Positions 34,972-43,598 of a DNA stretch of 64,000 nucleotides are shown in pieces (positions within the stretch are counted from its first letter, which is position 1; every line of letters begins with the position of its first letter). Both the position numbers and the translations under genes were made by a program. The stretch is from Flavilitoribacter nigricans DSM 23189 = NBRC 102662 (GTDB lineage: Bacteria; Bacteroidota; Bacteroidia; Chitinophagales; Saprospiraceae). Under the pieces are notes generated by a model. That model was not told the origin of the DNA. It was given only the letters and a program-made list of their open reading frames with translations, and did no database searches. The stretch is from the NCBI RefSeq assembly GCF_002646595.1, contig NZ_PDUD01000040.1, forward strand, positions 62,001 to 126,000, written 5' to 3'.

Positions 34972-37900
34972 TTATTCGGCGATCATCAGTTTTCCGACGA
35001 AGGCTTTTCCTTCCGCTTCCAACTGGTACACGTAAACGCCCGGAGTGAGTCGGCTCAGATCAACCTCCACTTCATTCGTTCCGGTAAAGAACTGCTGATT
35101 ACGGAAGATCTCAATTCTTTGTCCCATCATATTCGACAGATACAGATTGGCCGTTCCGGCAGTTTCCAGATCAAACCGCAGTCTTACCTGCTCTTTGGTT
35201 GGGTTCGGGTAAGCCAGGATGTTACGGGTAATTTCCGGTTTTTCAGCTGTTCCAACTACACCGTCGTCTCCGTTCCCGAGGATCCACTCTACCGAGCGCA
35301 ACATCAGGTTGTAGAATTCCGGAGTTGCGTATTCCGTCATATCATCATCCTTACCGTAGATACCCAGTTCGTGGATGCCGAATACGACCAGTCGGTGTTC
35401 GGTAGTAACGGTATCGCCGGTAACAGTGGTTCCGGCCGGCATGGCCCAAAGGTTGGCATCAGCAATACCGAGGCTATTGTTTTTAGCCAGCGGAATACCG
35501 CCGCTCATATCCTGGTTGATGTTGAAACCGAAAGCAAATATCGTTTCCGGTGTTCCGCAGGTAGCGGTGCTCCAGGGAATTACCTCGTCCTGCATGTAGT
35601 CGCTGGTGATGTAGTGGCTACTATTCAGGATCTGCAGGGAAGTAGTTCCTTCCTGGCAATCGCGATCTTCCTTGAATCCGGGATAATCGCTGTTACCGTA
35701 GGTACCCGGGTCCGGATTAACTACCCAGCCCCACTTATCCGTGCGTACCGAAAGCGGTTCGAACATCAGACAGGGAATGGGGAATTTATCCGTATTTCCG
35801 AAGGCCACCACATTGCTGGAGCTACAGGATTCTCCGAATACTACGGCGTCGTATCCGCTGTAATCGTACCCTCCGGCAGCTACTTCGTTATCGTCGATCA
35901 GGGTTACGGCGTATCCAGCCTGTTCGAGCTGGTCGATAGAGACCGAATCACTCGGCACTACGTTGGCCGGGCCCTGGGCGCCTACATACAGCAGGTTGGC
36001 CACCGGCTCTACCACATCTTCCTGCAGTACCCAGTCGATAGAGCGGGTCAGGAGGGTGTAGAAATCATCCGTTGCGTATTCCGTCATATCTTCGTCCTTG
36101 CCGTAGATACCGAACTCGTGGATACCGAGCAAGACGATCTTATGTTCCGTCGTTTTGGTACCACCCTCTACCGAAGAACCGGTCGGTACCGCCCAGAGAT
36201 TGGGCGTGGTTACGGCCGTGCTGTTGTTCTTAGCCAGTGGAATGGCTCCGTCTACATATTTGCCCAGGTCAAAACCAAAGGCAGCAATGGTTTCCGGCAT
36301 ACCGCAGATCGCGGTTGTCCAGTCGATCACCTGATCTTGTTCAAACTCACTGGTGATATAGTGCGTATTATCCAGAATGGTAAAGGAATTCGTTCCTTCC
36401 AGACAATCCCGGTTTTCCGTGAAATCGGCCCGGTCGGTGATCCATCCCCATTTGTCATCCCGTACGGCCAGCGGCTCCAGGATTACGGCGGGGATCGGAT
36501 AATTATCGATCGTACCGAAAGCGACGACCCGGCTGGAGCTGGTAGACTCACCGAATACGACCGCATCGTAAGGGCTGTAATCATACCCACCGTCGGTAAC
36601 ATCATTGTCGTCCACCAGGGTTACGGTATAACCGGCCGCTTCGATCTGAGCGATAGACACCGAGTCACTAAGGATGGGATTATCCGGCCCAAGCGCTCCT
36701 ACGTAAAGCAGGTTGCCTTTGGATGCTACCGGATCGGACATCAGTACCCACTCCACCGAACGGGTCAGTAAGGTGTAGAAATCTTCGGTAGCGTACTCCG
36801 TCATATCATCGTCCTTACCATAGATCCCGAACTCGTGGATACCGAGTAACACGATCTTATGGTCCGTGGTTTTGGTACCTCCTTCCACGGCCGTTCCGGC
36901 TGGAATGGCCCACAGGTTGGGGGTAGTCACCGCCGTACTGTTGTTTTTGGCCAGGGCCATAGCACCGTCGACATACGGATCCAGATCAAAGCCAAAGGCG
37001 GCAATGGTTTCCGGCATACCGCAGATGGCGGTCGTCCAATCGATGACCTGCCCCTGATTATAGATGCTGGTGATGTAGTGGGTTGTGTCCAGAATGGTAA
37101 AGGAGTTGGTCCCTTCCAGGCAGTCCCGGTTTTCCGTGAAATCGGCCCGGTCGGTGATCCATCCCCATTTGTCATCCCGTACAGCCAGCGGCTCCAGGAT
37201 TACGGCGGGGATCGGATAATTATCCGTTTTACCAAAAGCTACCACGCGGCTGGAGCTCGTAGACTCACCGAATACCACCGCATCGTACGGGCTGTAATCG
37301 TATCCGCCGTCGCTTACGTCGTTATCATCGATCAGCGTCACTGTGTAACCGGCTGCTTCCAGTTGATCGATCGTGACGGAATCACTCGGGATCGGGCTGT
37401 CCGGTCCCAATGCACCTACATAGAGCAGGCTACCGAGCGGCACATCTCCTTTCATATAGTAGTCGAACCAGATCCGGGTACCGGCATCCAGTTCGATCCG
37501 GGCAAATTCCAGGGCTGCCGAACGGGGCGTGGCGTTGAAGTAGAGCATCATATCGTCATCAATGGTCCCTTCGGCCGGTGCGCCCACGGTGATCCGGGCT
37601 TTGGTCCATTGCCCGGCGAACTCATCATAAATTGCCGGTTCGATCGTATAGGGTACATCAACCGTGTAATTTCCGGAGCCGTCGTTGGCTTTCAGGGCAC
37701 CGGATTCCAGGAAGTCCAGCAGTTTTACGCTGGGATCCTGCAGATCGTTGGTGATCACCAGTTCACCCAGGCGGGAAGTCGTCTGCAGGTGAATGGAGGT
37801 CAAAGTCGCTACGCCTTCGGGAGCTACCAGCGGGTCATCCAGATTGTCCAGAATGGAATTGCCGACGGCACCTGCGGGAGGATTTACCCAAACCGGCAGC

Positions 37901-38754
37901 TGGTAGGCAACGGTCATGTTATCAAATACAATGGTCGGATCGAAGCTATCCCGGGCAATGGGGGTTCCCGTACCTTCGGTACTCACCCAGAAATAGACTT
38001 TCTGGTTGCTGAATTCGGCGTAATCCATACCGATCGCTTCGGCAACTTTAACGGTTTTTTGACCAGAACCGGTGACGTAGATGTCCTCGATGGTAGACAC
38101 AATATTGCTCTCACTGCCAATGGCGACGATCAGATCGTAGCTGGCCGTTTGTCCCGTGTTGCCGGCGTCGTAAGTATCTAGTTCAAATTCAATATCCGAG
38201 ATAACAGCCGTTCCGGAAAAGCTGAATTGATAGCCGTATTCGACCTTCTTGTACTGGCCCGGATGCGTACCAAATGCCTGATTATCCGGATCGCCATTGA
38301 CGTCGAACAGACAGGCGGACGGCTTCCAGATCGTGTTTTTCACAGAATCTTCGGTACCGGCATATTTTTCCGCCCATTTGTCGAAAATGGCTTCCATGGA
38401 ATCGATGCTCGCCATGTGTACGGCGTTTTCGTTGCTGTTCCAGCGGCGGACTTTAAAGTCGTCGTTGAATATGGTGCTGGCAGCGGGATCATCCGATTCG
38501 TATACCTTGGACTGGAAACCCCGGTTGGTCTGACACTTCTGAAAGCTAATGGAAATTTCCGGATCAGCCGACCAGGAGCTACTGGGTTTATCCGTATTGA
38601 AGTCGAGTAAAAAAGTGGCGACCCCGGTTACCGGGTCGACGTTCAGGGTCTGCCCGATACTGGGCTTATCCCCGAACCTGAACTGGGCATTCAAATGACT
38701 TGCAAATAATACGCAGCAAGCCATCAGAATGATCTTGATGTAATTATTCTCCAT
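34972..38754 (-). CDS. Large T9SS protein with three 239-aa repeats
   Basis: The likely start is the ATG at 38754 (1260 aa), giving a signal peptide ending ASHLNAQ; the frame also extends to 38808. The N-terminal about 430 residues form beta-rich regions of unknown type. Three tandem repeats of 239 residues follow, each opening LLYVGAxGP and containing YDAVVFGES, SSxVVAFG, KWGWxxx, WTTAICGMPETI or a variant, and GIHEFGIYGKDDDMTEYAT. The alternating strand/helix pattern (YVGA...DAVVFGES) suggests a Rossmann-like, class I glutamine-amidotransferase/ThuA-like fold, though no Cys-His-Glu triad is evident. A T9SS sorting domain ends the protein (YPNPTKEQ). Possibly a surface binding or structural protein of the PUL; no function can be assigned. 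Confidence 0.72.
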   Translation of the reverse strand: MENNYIKIILMACCVLFASHLNAQFRFGDKPSIGQTLNVDPVTGVATFLLDFNTDKPSSSWSADPEISISFQKCQTNRGFQSKVYESDDPAASTIFNDDFKVRRWNSNENAVHMASIDSMEAIFDKWAEKYAGTEDSVKNTIWKPSACLFDVNGDPDNQAFGTHPGQYKKVEYGYQFSFSGTAVISDIEFELDTYDAGNTGQTASYDLIVAIGSESNIVSTIEDIYVTGSGQKTVKVAEAIGMDYAEFSNQKVYFWVSTEGTGTPIARDSFDPTIVFDNMTVAYQLPVWVNPPAGAVGNSILDNLDDPLVAPEGVATLTSIHLQTTSRLGELVITNDLQDPSVKLLDFLESGALKANDGSGNYTVDVPYTIEPAIYDEFAGQWTKARITVGAPAEGTIDDDMMLYFNATPRSAALEFARIELDAGTRIWFDYYMKGDVPLGSLLYVGALGPDSPIPSDSVTIDQLEAAGYTVTLIDDNDVSDGGYDYSPYDAVVFGESTSSSRVVAFGKTDNYPIPAVILEPLAVRDDKWGWITDRADFTENRDCLEGTNSFTILDTTHYITSIYNQGQVIDWTTAICGMPETIAAFGFDLDPYVDGAMALAKNNSTAVTTPNLWAIPAGTAVEGGTKTTDHKIVLLGIHEFGIYGKDDDMTEYATEDFYTLLTRSVEWVLMSDPVASKGNLLYVGALGPDNPILSDSVSIAQIEAAGYTVTLVDDNDVTDGGYDYSPYDAVVFGESTSSSRVVAFGTIDNYPIPAVILEPLAVRDDKWGWITDRADFTENRDCLEGTNSFTILDNTHYITSEFEQDQVIDWTTAICGMPETIAAFGFDLGKYVDGAIPLAKNNSTAVTTPNLWAVPTGSSVEGGTKTTEHKIVLLGIHEFGIYGKDEDMTEYATDDFYTLLTRSIDWVLQEDVVEPVANLLYVGAQGPANVVPSDSVSIDQLEQAGYAVTLIDDNEVAAGGYDYSGYDAVVFGESCSSSNVVAFGNTDKFPIPCLMFEPLSVRTDKWGWVVNPDPGTYGNSDYPGFKEDRDCQEGTTSLQILNSSHYITSDYMQDEVIPWSTATCGTPETIFAFGFNINQDMSGGIPLAKNNSLGIADANLWAMPAGTTVTGDTVTTEHRLVVFGIHELGIYGKDDDMTEYATPEFYNLMLRSVEWILGNGDDGVVGTAEKPEITRNILAYPNPTKEQVRLRFDLETAGTANLYLSNMMGQRIEIFRNQQFFTGTNEVEVDLSRLTPGVYVYQLEAEGKAFVGKLMIAE
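35280..37428 (-). repeat. Three tandem 717-bp in-gene repeats
   Basis: The equivalent LLYV codons start at 37428, 36711 and 35994, exactly 717 bp apart. Repeats 1 and 2 (37428-35995) are close to 90 percent identical in protein by eye and contain long near-identical DNA stretches (for example 37140-37230 against 36420-36510). Repeat 3 is more diverged and has an insertion before its EDRDC segment. Confidence 0.9.
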
Positions 38755-38822
38755 TGTGATGGGTTTTGTTAATAATATATTGGCCTTGTGTTTTGTCATA
38801 GGTTCCATAGAGATGTTTTTTG

Positions 38823-40358
38823 TTATCGGTTTCGACCGTAATAGGTTAGTGCTATATCTGCTTCCGGTTCTTTGAAAAATAAGCTGGCCAGGTAGCCTAC
38901 GCCGAACACCAGGAGGTGGCTGTAAACCCCCAGCATATACTTGTGTTGCTCAAAATTCCAACTGCCCAGATCCAGCAACAGTCTTTTGTCCTCAATACCG
39001 ATCGGGGTGGAGGTCAGCAGTGCGTAGGCCGTGAACAGCACGCAGGCGATGATCCCAATGAGCAGTCCCTGTTTATTGGCTTTGGTAGTGAATAAGCCGA
39101 GCAGGAACATGCCGACGATGCCCCCGGAGAATATGGCATAAAGCGTAAAGACAATACCCAGTACCCCTTTATTGCCGGCGGTGACGTAAGTGGTCGCCAC
39201 CAGGAGCGCCAGGATACCCGAAACGGCCACTGTGATCCGACCGGCCCGCATTTGATCGCGTTCCGTACTTTTCGGTTTAAATCGTTTGTAGTAATCTTCG
39301 ACATATACCGCCGACAGGCAGTTGAGGTCGGAATCCAGACTGGAGATCGCCGCCGCGATGAGCGCGGAAATAACGAAACCCGCCAGGCCGACCGGAAAGC
39401 TGGTACTAATGAAATACGGAAATACCTCATCCGGCTTGATGTCTGCCGGCAATCCGGCGGAAGCCGTTTGATAGTACACGAATAAAGCCGTACCGATGAA
39501 CATGAAGAGCGCCCAAACCGGCACGCTGAGCAATACCCCAATAAGGGAGGCCCGGATGGCTTCCTTATCAGATTTGGCGGTCAGGTAGCGCTGGACAATG
39601 GTCTGATCTGTGCCGTATTTCTGCAAAGCGTAAAAGACCCCGTTCAGGGCCATGACGATGAAAGTCAGATGGTAAAAATCCAGATCGTAGGGACCGAATC
39701 CCGTACGTCCGTTCTCCGAGGCTACCCGCATGATCTCCGAGATCCCACCGTCGATGGAGCTGATCAGGATGATCAGGGTGATGATCCCACCGACAATCAG
39801 TAGAATACCCTGCACTACATCCAGCCAGATGACCGCTTCAATTCCTCCCAGCAAGGTCAGAATGATCACGCAGATGCCGAGCCCCCAGATGACGGCGATC
39901 GTATCTATGCCTATCAGACTGGAAATGGCCAGCCCCAACAGATACAGTACCGTACCCATCTTGGCAAAATGTACCAGCGCGAAAGCCAGGGAACTGTAAA
40001 TGCGGGCAAACAGCCCGAACCGTTTTTCGAAATACTCGTAGGCGCTCAGATTGATTACCTTCCGGTATAGGGGTACCACAAAGCCGATGATCAGCACCAG
40101 TACAATGGGCACCATCAGCCCCTGTACCAGCAGGATCCAGTTCGAGGAAAAACCCTCACCGGGATACGCCAGAAAGGTGACACTACTGATCAGGGTAGCC
40201 AGAATGGACAGGCCTATCGCCCAGGACGGCAGATTGCCACCGGCCTTGAAGTACTGCTTGGTATCCGTTTGCCGGGCAGAGAACCATACTCCTATCCCAA
40301 CCGAGATTACCAGGGTAAGAACGATAATGATATAATCGATCAAATGTAGCTTAGGCAT
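38823..40358 (-). CDS. Sodium:solute symporter (SSS family)
   Basis: A 511-aa protein with about 13 hydrophobic segments and the SSS-family opening (DYIIIVLTLVISVGIGVWFS, then the YFKAGGNLPSWAIGLSI segment). ISALIAAAISSLDSDLNCLSAVYVEDYY is the conserved late segment of the LeuT-fold family, with Ser/Asp residues near the Na2 site. These carriers import sugars, sugar acids or other small organic solutes with sodium. It is last in the LacI/lyase/PdxA/kinase operon, 20 bp after the kinase gene, so it probably imports the acid or sugar that the operon degrades. Confidence 0.92.
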   Translation of the reverse strand: MPKLHLIDYIIIVLTLVISVGIGVWFSARQTDTKQYFKAGGNLPSWAIGLSILATLISSVTFLAYPGEGFSSNWILLVQGLMVPIVLVLIIGFVVPLYRKVINLSAYEYFEKRFGLFARIYSSLAFALVHFAKMGTVLYLLGLAISSLIGIDTIAVIWGLGICVIILTLLGGIEAVIWLDVVQGILLIVGGIITLIILISSIDGGISEIMRVASENGRTGFGPYDLDFYHLTFIVMALNGVFYALQKYGTDQTIVQRYLTAKSDKEAIRASLIGVLLSVPVWALFMFIGTALFVYYQTASAGLPADIKPDEVFPYFISTSFPVGLAGFVISALIAAAISSLDSDLNCLSAVYVEDYYKRFKPKSTERDQMRAGRITVAVSGILALLVATTYVTAGNKGVLGIVFTLYAIFSGGIVGMFLLGLFTTKANKQGLLIGIIACVLFTAYALLTSTPIGIEDKRLLLDLGSWNFEQHKYMLGVYSHLLVFGVGYLASLFFKEPEADIALTYYGRNR

Positions 40359-40378
40359 GTCCTGCTTTTGTACCTATT

Positions 40379-41536
40379 TTAAAATGATATTTTGAGTCGG
40401 GGCCAGATGGAATCGGGCCACTTGTAACTGCCTGGTTTAAGCGTCATTTTCAGGGGTTTATATTTGGCCAGTTCCATGCGGGTCACCCCTCTGGCCAGAT
40501 GTTGCACGGGGTAAAGTTCGTCGGCCTCCATTTTATTCAGTATAGCGTAGGAAGTAGCTCCGCCCTCTACAAATAGTTCATCCACGGAGGAGTGCTTCAT
40601 CATCGCGATTATGAGATCGCCCAGAGCCACCTTCAGGTGAGGCCTTTCTTCAAAAGGCAGATCCTTGTAGCTCATCGTGATGACCAGCTTTTTGGAATTT
40701 TCGTAGATCACCTTTATTTCTTCGTACCACTGTTCGATATCTGATGCCGAAAATTTGGCATTATTGAATATTTCCCAGGGCATATTGGAGACGCTGAATC
40801 CCTGATCGGATATCTGCTTGATCAAAAACTCATTGTCCACAGTAGCGCTACCCAGAATGAGCAGCTGCCGTTCTCCGAAGGGTACTTTTTCCTCCGGATT
40901 GCCGGCCAGATGCAACCCCCTGTATTCTAAAAGGGCATCAAAAAAATCACTGCCGCCGCAGAGGGCGACATCCTGATCCGCCAATGCCGCCCATTTCAAC
41001 AGGTCCTCGTGATTGGTTACTTCACCGATATAGAAGCCGGGACCGTCAATGTCCGATATCTCCCGGATGACCCGGGTGCGATCCCGGAAATCAGGATTGA
41101 TCAGATCCAGCAGCCGGGATGATCCTTTTTTACTTCTGAAAAAATTGGTGTCCGCCAGCGGCACATCATTGATATAGTAGGTGCCGTCTTTCACAATCCG
41201 GTTCAGGCTGGGGTTGGCCGGAATGATGATCGCCCGGTCCAGTCCCTGCGTTTTGGTAAAGACATCGCATTCCAGCATGACGTTTCCCCGGAGTGCCGAA
41301 TCGATCTTTTTGTAAAAAATATCCGGATGCAGTTTATGGAGCTCCCGGGTAGAGGCTTCGATCTTTTCACCGGCCTCCTTCCGGGCAAAGGAGCGCGTAT
41401 CCGTAGCCAGACACCAGAGATCAGCTCCGGCTCCGGGATCCACGGTGGTGGATACCACTCCTTTTAGCCCGCGGCTTAGACCTACCCCGGCAATTTCGGC
41501 TGCACCAGTCAGATCATCCGCTATTACAATGTGCAT
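40379..41536 (-). CDS. DUF1537 four-carbon acid sugar kinase family
   Basis: The ATG at 41536 (385 aa) shares its A with the stop of the upstream gene (TGATG), implying translational coupling. The N-terminal substrate domain starts MHIVIADDLTGAAEIAG; the C-terminal nucleotide domain contains LFVEGGATSYAIL, where the family usually shows a GGET-like motif. Known members phosphorylate D-threonate, D- or L-erythronate, or 3-oxo-isoapionate at O4. Paired with PdxA-type dehydrogenases they form the threonate/erythronate route to dihydroxyacetone phosphate. It is cytosolic. The actual substrate here is not fixed by sequence. Confidence 0.88.
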   Translation of the reverse strand: MHIVIADDLTGAAEIAGVGLSRGLKGVVSTTVDPGAGADLWCLATDTRSFARKEAGEKIEASTRELHKLHPDIFYKKIDSALRGNVMLECDVFTKTQGLDRAIIIPANPSLNRIVKDGTYYINDVPLADTNFFRSKKGSSRLLDLINPDFRDRTRVIREISDIDGPGFYIGEVTNHEDLLKWAALADQDVALCGGSDFFDALLEYRGLHLAGNPEEKVPFGERQLLILGSATVDNEFLIKQISDQGFSVSNMPWEIFNNAKFSASDIEQWYEEIKVIYENSKKLVITMSYKDLPFEERPHLKVALGDLIIAMMKHSSVDELFVEGGATSYAILNKMEADELYPVQHLARGVTRMELAKYKPLKMTLKPGSYKWPDSIWPRLKISF

Positions 41537-42573
41537 CAGGCAACCAGTTTTCTTTGTTGACAAAATCTTACTGCATACTCCAGAGAAAGCCGCATTGCAT
41601 CCGGGCTGGCCATGTTCTTTCCGGCGATCTCCATGGCGGTCCCGTGATCTACCGAAACCCGGATAATTGGTAAACCCAGGGTGATATTCACCCCTTTTAC
41701 CTTTTTCATTTTATTCGTATCGTTATCCCAGGAGAAGCCCAACACTTTGAAGGGGATATGCCCCTGGTCGTGGTACATGGCCACACAGCAATCATAAAAT
41801 CCACCCGCCGCTTTGGGGTACATGGTGTCCGGTGGCAGGGGCCCCTCCACCTGGTATCCCTTTTCCAGGGCTTCGTTCACTGCCGGGATGATCTCTTCGG
41901 TCTCTTCGTAGCCGAACAGTCCTCCGTCACTTGCGTGGGGATTGAGTCCGGCTACCCCGATCCGGGGAGATTCGATCCCCAACTGCCGGCACGCATGGTG
42001 GGCCAGTTCGATCGTTTCCAGTATCCGTGGCTTTCGAACCAGATCACAGGCCTGTCGTAAAGAAACGTGGGTAGAGACATGCACGATCCGAAAGTGTTCT
42101 TCCGCCAACATCATGGCGTATTTTGCCGTATCGGTGTAGTGGGCGTATATTTCGGTGTGCCCGGCAAATTGGTGCCCGGCCAGATTTAATGCTTCTTTGT
42201 GGATCGGAGCCGTTACGGTAGCATCGATCTCCCCCTCCATCGCCAGTTCAATCGTTTTGCGAATGACTTCAAATGCCAGATTGCCGTATTCGGCTTTTAC
42301 CACCCCGTATTCCAGCGGGGCTTCCGGCAGCACATTCAGATCAAAGACATTCAGTATATTGAAGGCGAAATCTGCTTCCGCTATCTTCGTGATCGAACGG
42401 ATCTCCAAATCGCTACCGACCGTTTGATTGCTGGCTTCCAATACCCACGTTTCTCCGATAACCACCGGATTGCAGATCGCCCTGACCTCGGGGTCCGTGC
42501 AGGCCTTGAGAATAATCTCCGGCCCGATCCCCGCGGGATCTCCCATCGTTATGCCGATTACAGGTTTTTTCAT
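41536..42573 (-). CDS. pdxA2-like: PdxA-type 4-phospho-acid dehydrogenase (PdxA2-like)
   Basis: A 345-aa protein, typical PdxA length. It opens GITMGDPAGIGPEI; the metal ligands appear as His139 (AGHTEIYA), His169 (VSTHVSLRQA) and the YHDQGHIPFK motif. Biosynthetic PdxA oxidizes 4-phosphohydroxy-L-threonine; the PdxA2 branch oxidizes and decarboxylates D-threonate- or D-erythronate-4-phosphate. The TGATG overlap with a DUF1537 kinase gene and absence of pyridoxal genes favour PdxA2. It lies 63 bp after the DHDPS-family gene. Confidence 0.9.
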   Translation of the reverse strand: MKKPVIGITMGDPAGIGPEIILKACTDPEVRAICNPVVIGETWVLEASNQTVGSDLEIRSITKIAEADFAFNILNVFDLNVLPEAPLEYGVVKAEYGNLAFEVIRKTIELAMEGEIDATVTAPIHKEALNLAGHQFAGHTEIYAHYTDTAKYAMMLAEEHFRIVHVSTHVSLRQACDLVRKPRILETIELAHHACRQLGIESPRIGVAGLNPHASDGGLFGYEETEEIIPAVNEALEKGYQVEGPLPPDTMYPKAAGGFYDCCVAMYHDQGHIPFKVLGFSWDNDTNKMKKVKGVNITLGLPIIRVSVDHGTAMEIAGKNMASPDAMRLSLEYAVRFCQQRKLVA

Positions 42574-42636
42574 ATTCCGCTACAAGTGGTTTTTTCCGGA
42601 ACAGCTCGTTGGTGACTGTCCTCGCTACTTAAATTA

Positions 42637-43587
42637 CTAGGCAAAGGTCGCCGCCACCGGTTGGAGCCGGACGGGCAAATTGTATTTTTCGATCATCGGT
42701 ACTAATGCCCGGTGGATCAGTTTTCGGTTCGCTTCATCCGGCGGAGCCATCGGCATAGCCACTTCCGGCGTACAGTAGCCCGCCAGGTGGAGCATGTATT
42801 TCAGGCCGGGTATGGCATCCACCACGGTACGTCCTTTCTGGCAACAACTGGAGACATCGTCGCAGATCTGCTGATTCAAGATCGCCATTTCGGGATCTCC
42901 GGCCAATGCGTAATCGACGATCGCCTGGTAATGGCCGGGAATCAGATTGGCCATACTGGGCACAATGCCCTGTGCGCCGCCTAACATCCCGCGCGCACTG
43001 TAGGCGGCACAACCCAGGAAGAAGGCAAAATCCTCACGCTCTTTCCAGAGGTTGAGGTTTTGCTGCAAACGCTCCTCTCCCATTTCCGAATCCTTAAGTC
43101 CGACGATCCGGGGATGCCGGCTCAATTCTTCGATGACCGGTAAGGGGATCGACATGCCGGTTGTGATGGGAATATTGTAGAGCATGATCGGAGCTTCCGT
43201 GCTATCGGCCAGTTGGAGGAAATAACGAGTCATCAAAGCGTCGTGCAGCGGATAATAGGTCGGCAGATGGGGAACGACGGCGTCGTAACCCAGTTCGTGG
43301 GCGTAGTTGGCCAGTTCGACCGTTTCCGCAAAGCTGTTGGCCGTTATACCGACGTAGGTAACGACCTCACCGGCGTACTTTTTCACTACCCGCATTAACT
43401 CTTTGCGTTGGGCCACGGAAAAGGACATTGCCTCTCCGGTAGTGCCCCATACGAAAGGAAAAGCACCGGCATCCGTGATGTTGGCCAGGATCTTAATAGC
43501 GGCACCTTCGTCAATTTGACCGTTTGCCTTTATCGGTGTAACCATGGGCACAATAACGCCCCGGTATTTTTGCATTTGTTCTTTCAT
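42637..43587 (-). CDS. DHDPS/NAL-superfamily aldolase or dehydratase
   Basis: A 316-aa TIM barrel of the dihydrodipicolinate synthase/N-acetylneuraminate lyase superfamily. The Schiff-base lysine is Lys165 (IVGLKDSEMG), the catalytic Tyr is Tyr137 (LYNIPITTG), and the carboxylate-binding GTTGE motif is at 48-52. The operon context argues against lysine biosynthesis and for cleavage or dehydration of a 2-keto-3-deoxy sugar acid. It lies 11 bp after the LacI gene and 63 bp before pdxA2-like. Confidence 0.88.
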   Translation of the reverse strand: MKEQMQKYRGVIVPMVTPIKANGQIDEGAAIKILANITDAGAFPFVWGTTGEAMSFSVAQRKELMRVVKKYAGEVVTYVGITANSFAETVELANYAHELGYDAVVPHLPTYYPLHDALMTRYFLQLADSTEAPIMLYNIPITTGMSIPLPVIEELSRHPRIVGLKDSEMGEERLQQNLNLWKEREDFAFFLGCAAYSARGMLGGAQGIVPSMANLIPGHYQAIVDYALAGDPEMAILNQQICDDVSSCCQKGRTVVDAIPGLKYMLHLAGYCTPEVAMPMAPPDEANRKLIHRALVPMIEKYNLPVRLQPVAATFA

Positions 43588-43598
43588 ACCTTTAAAAC

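Noticed and set aside
41536-42573. Biosynthetic PdxA (vitamin B6)
   Set aside because: Overlap with a DUF1537 kinase gene and absence of pyridoxal genes favour the PdxA2 catabolic branch.
42637-43587. DapA (lysine biosynthesis) for the DHDPS-family protein
   Set aside because: No lysine-pathway genes; it lies in a regulated catabolic operon with kinase, PdxA2-like and symporter genes.
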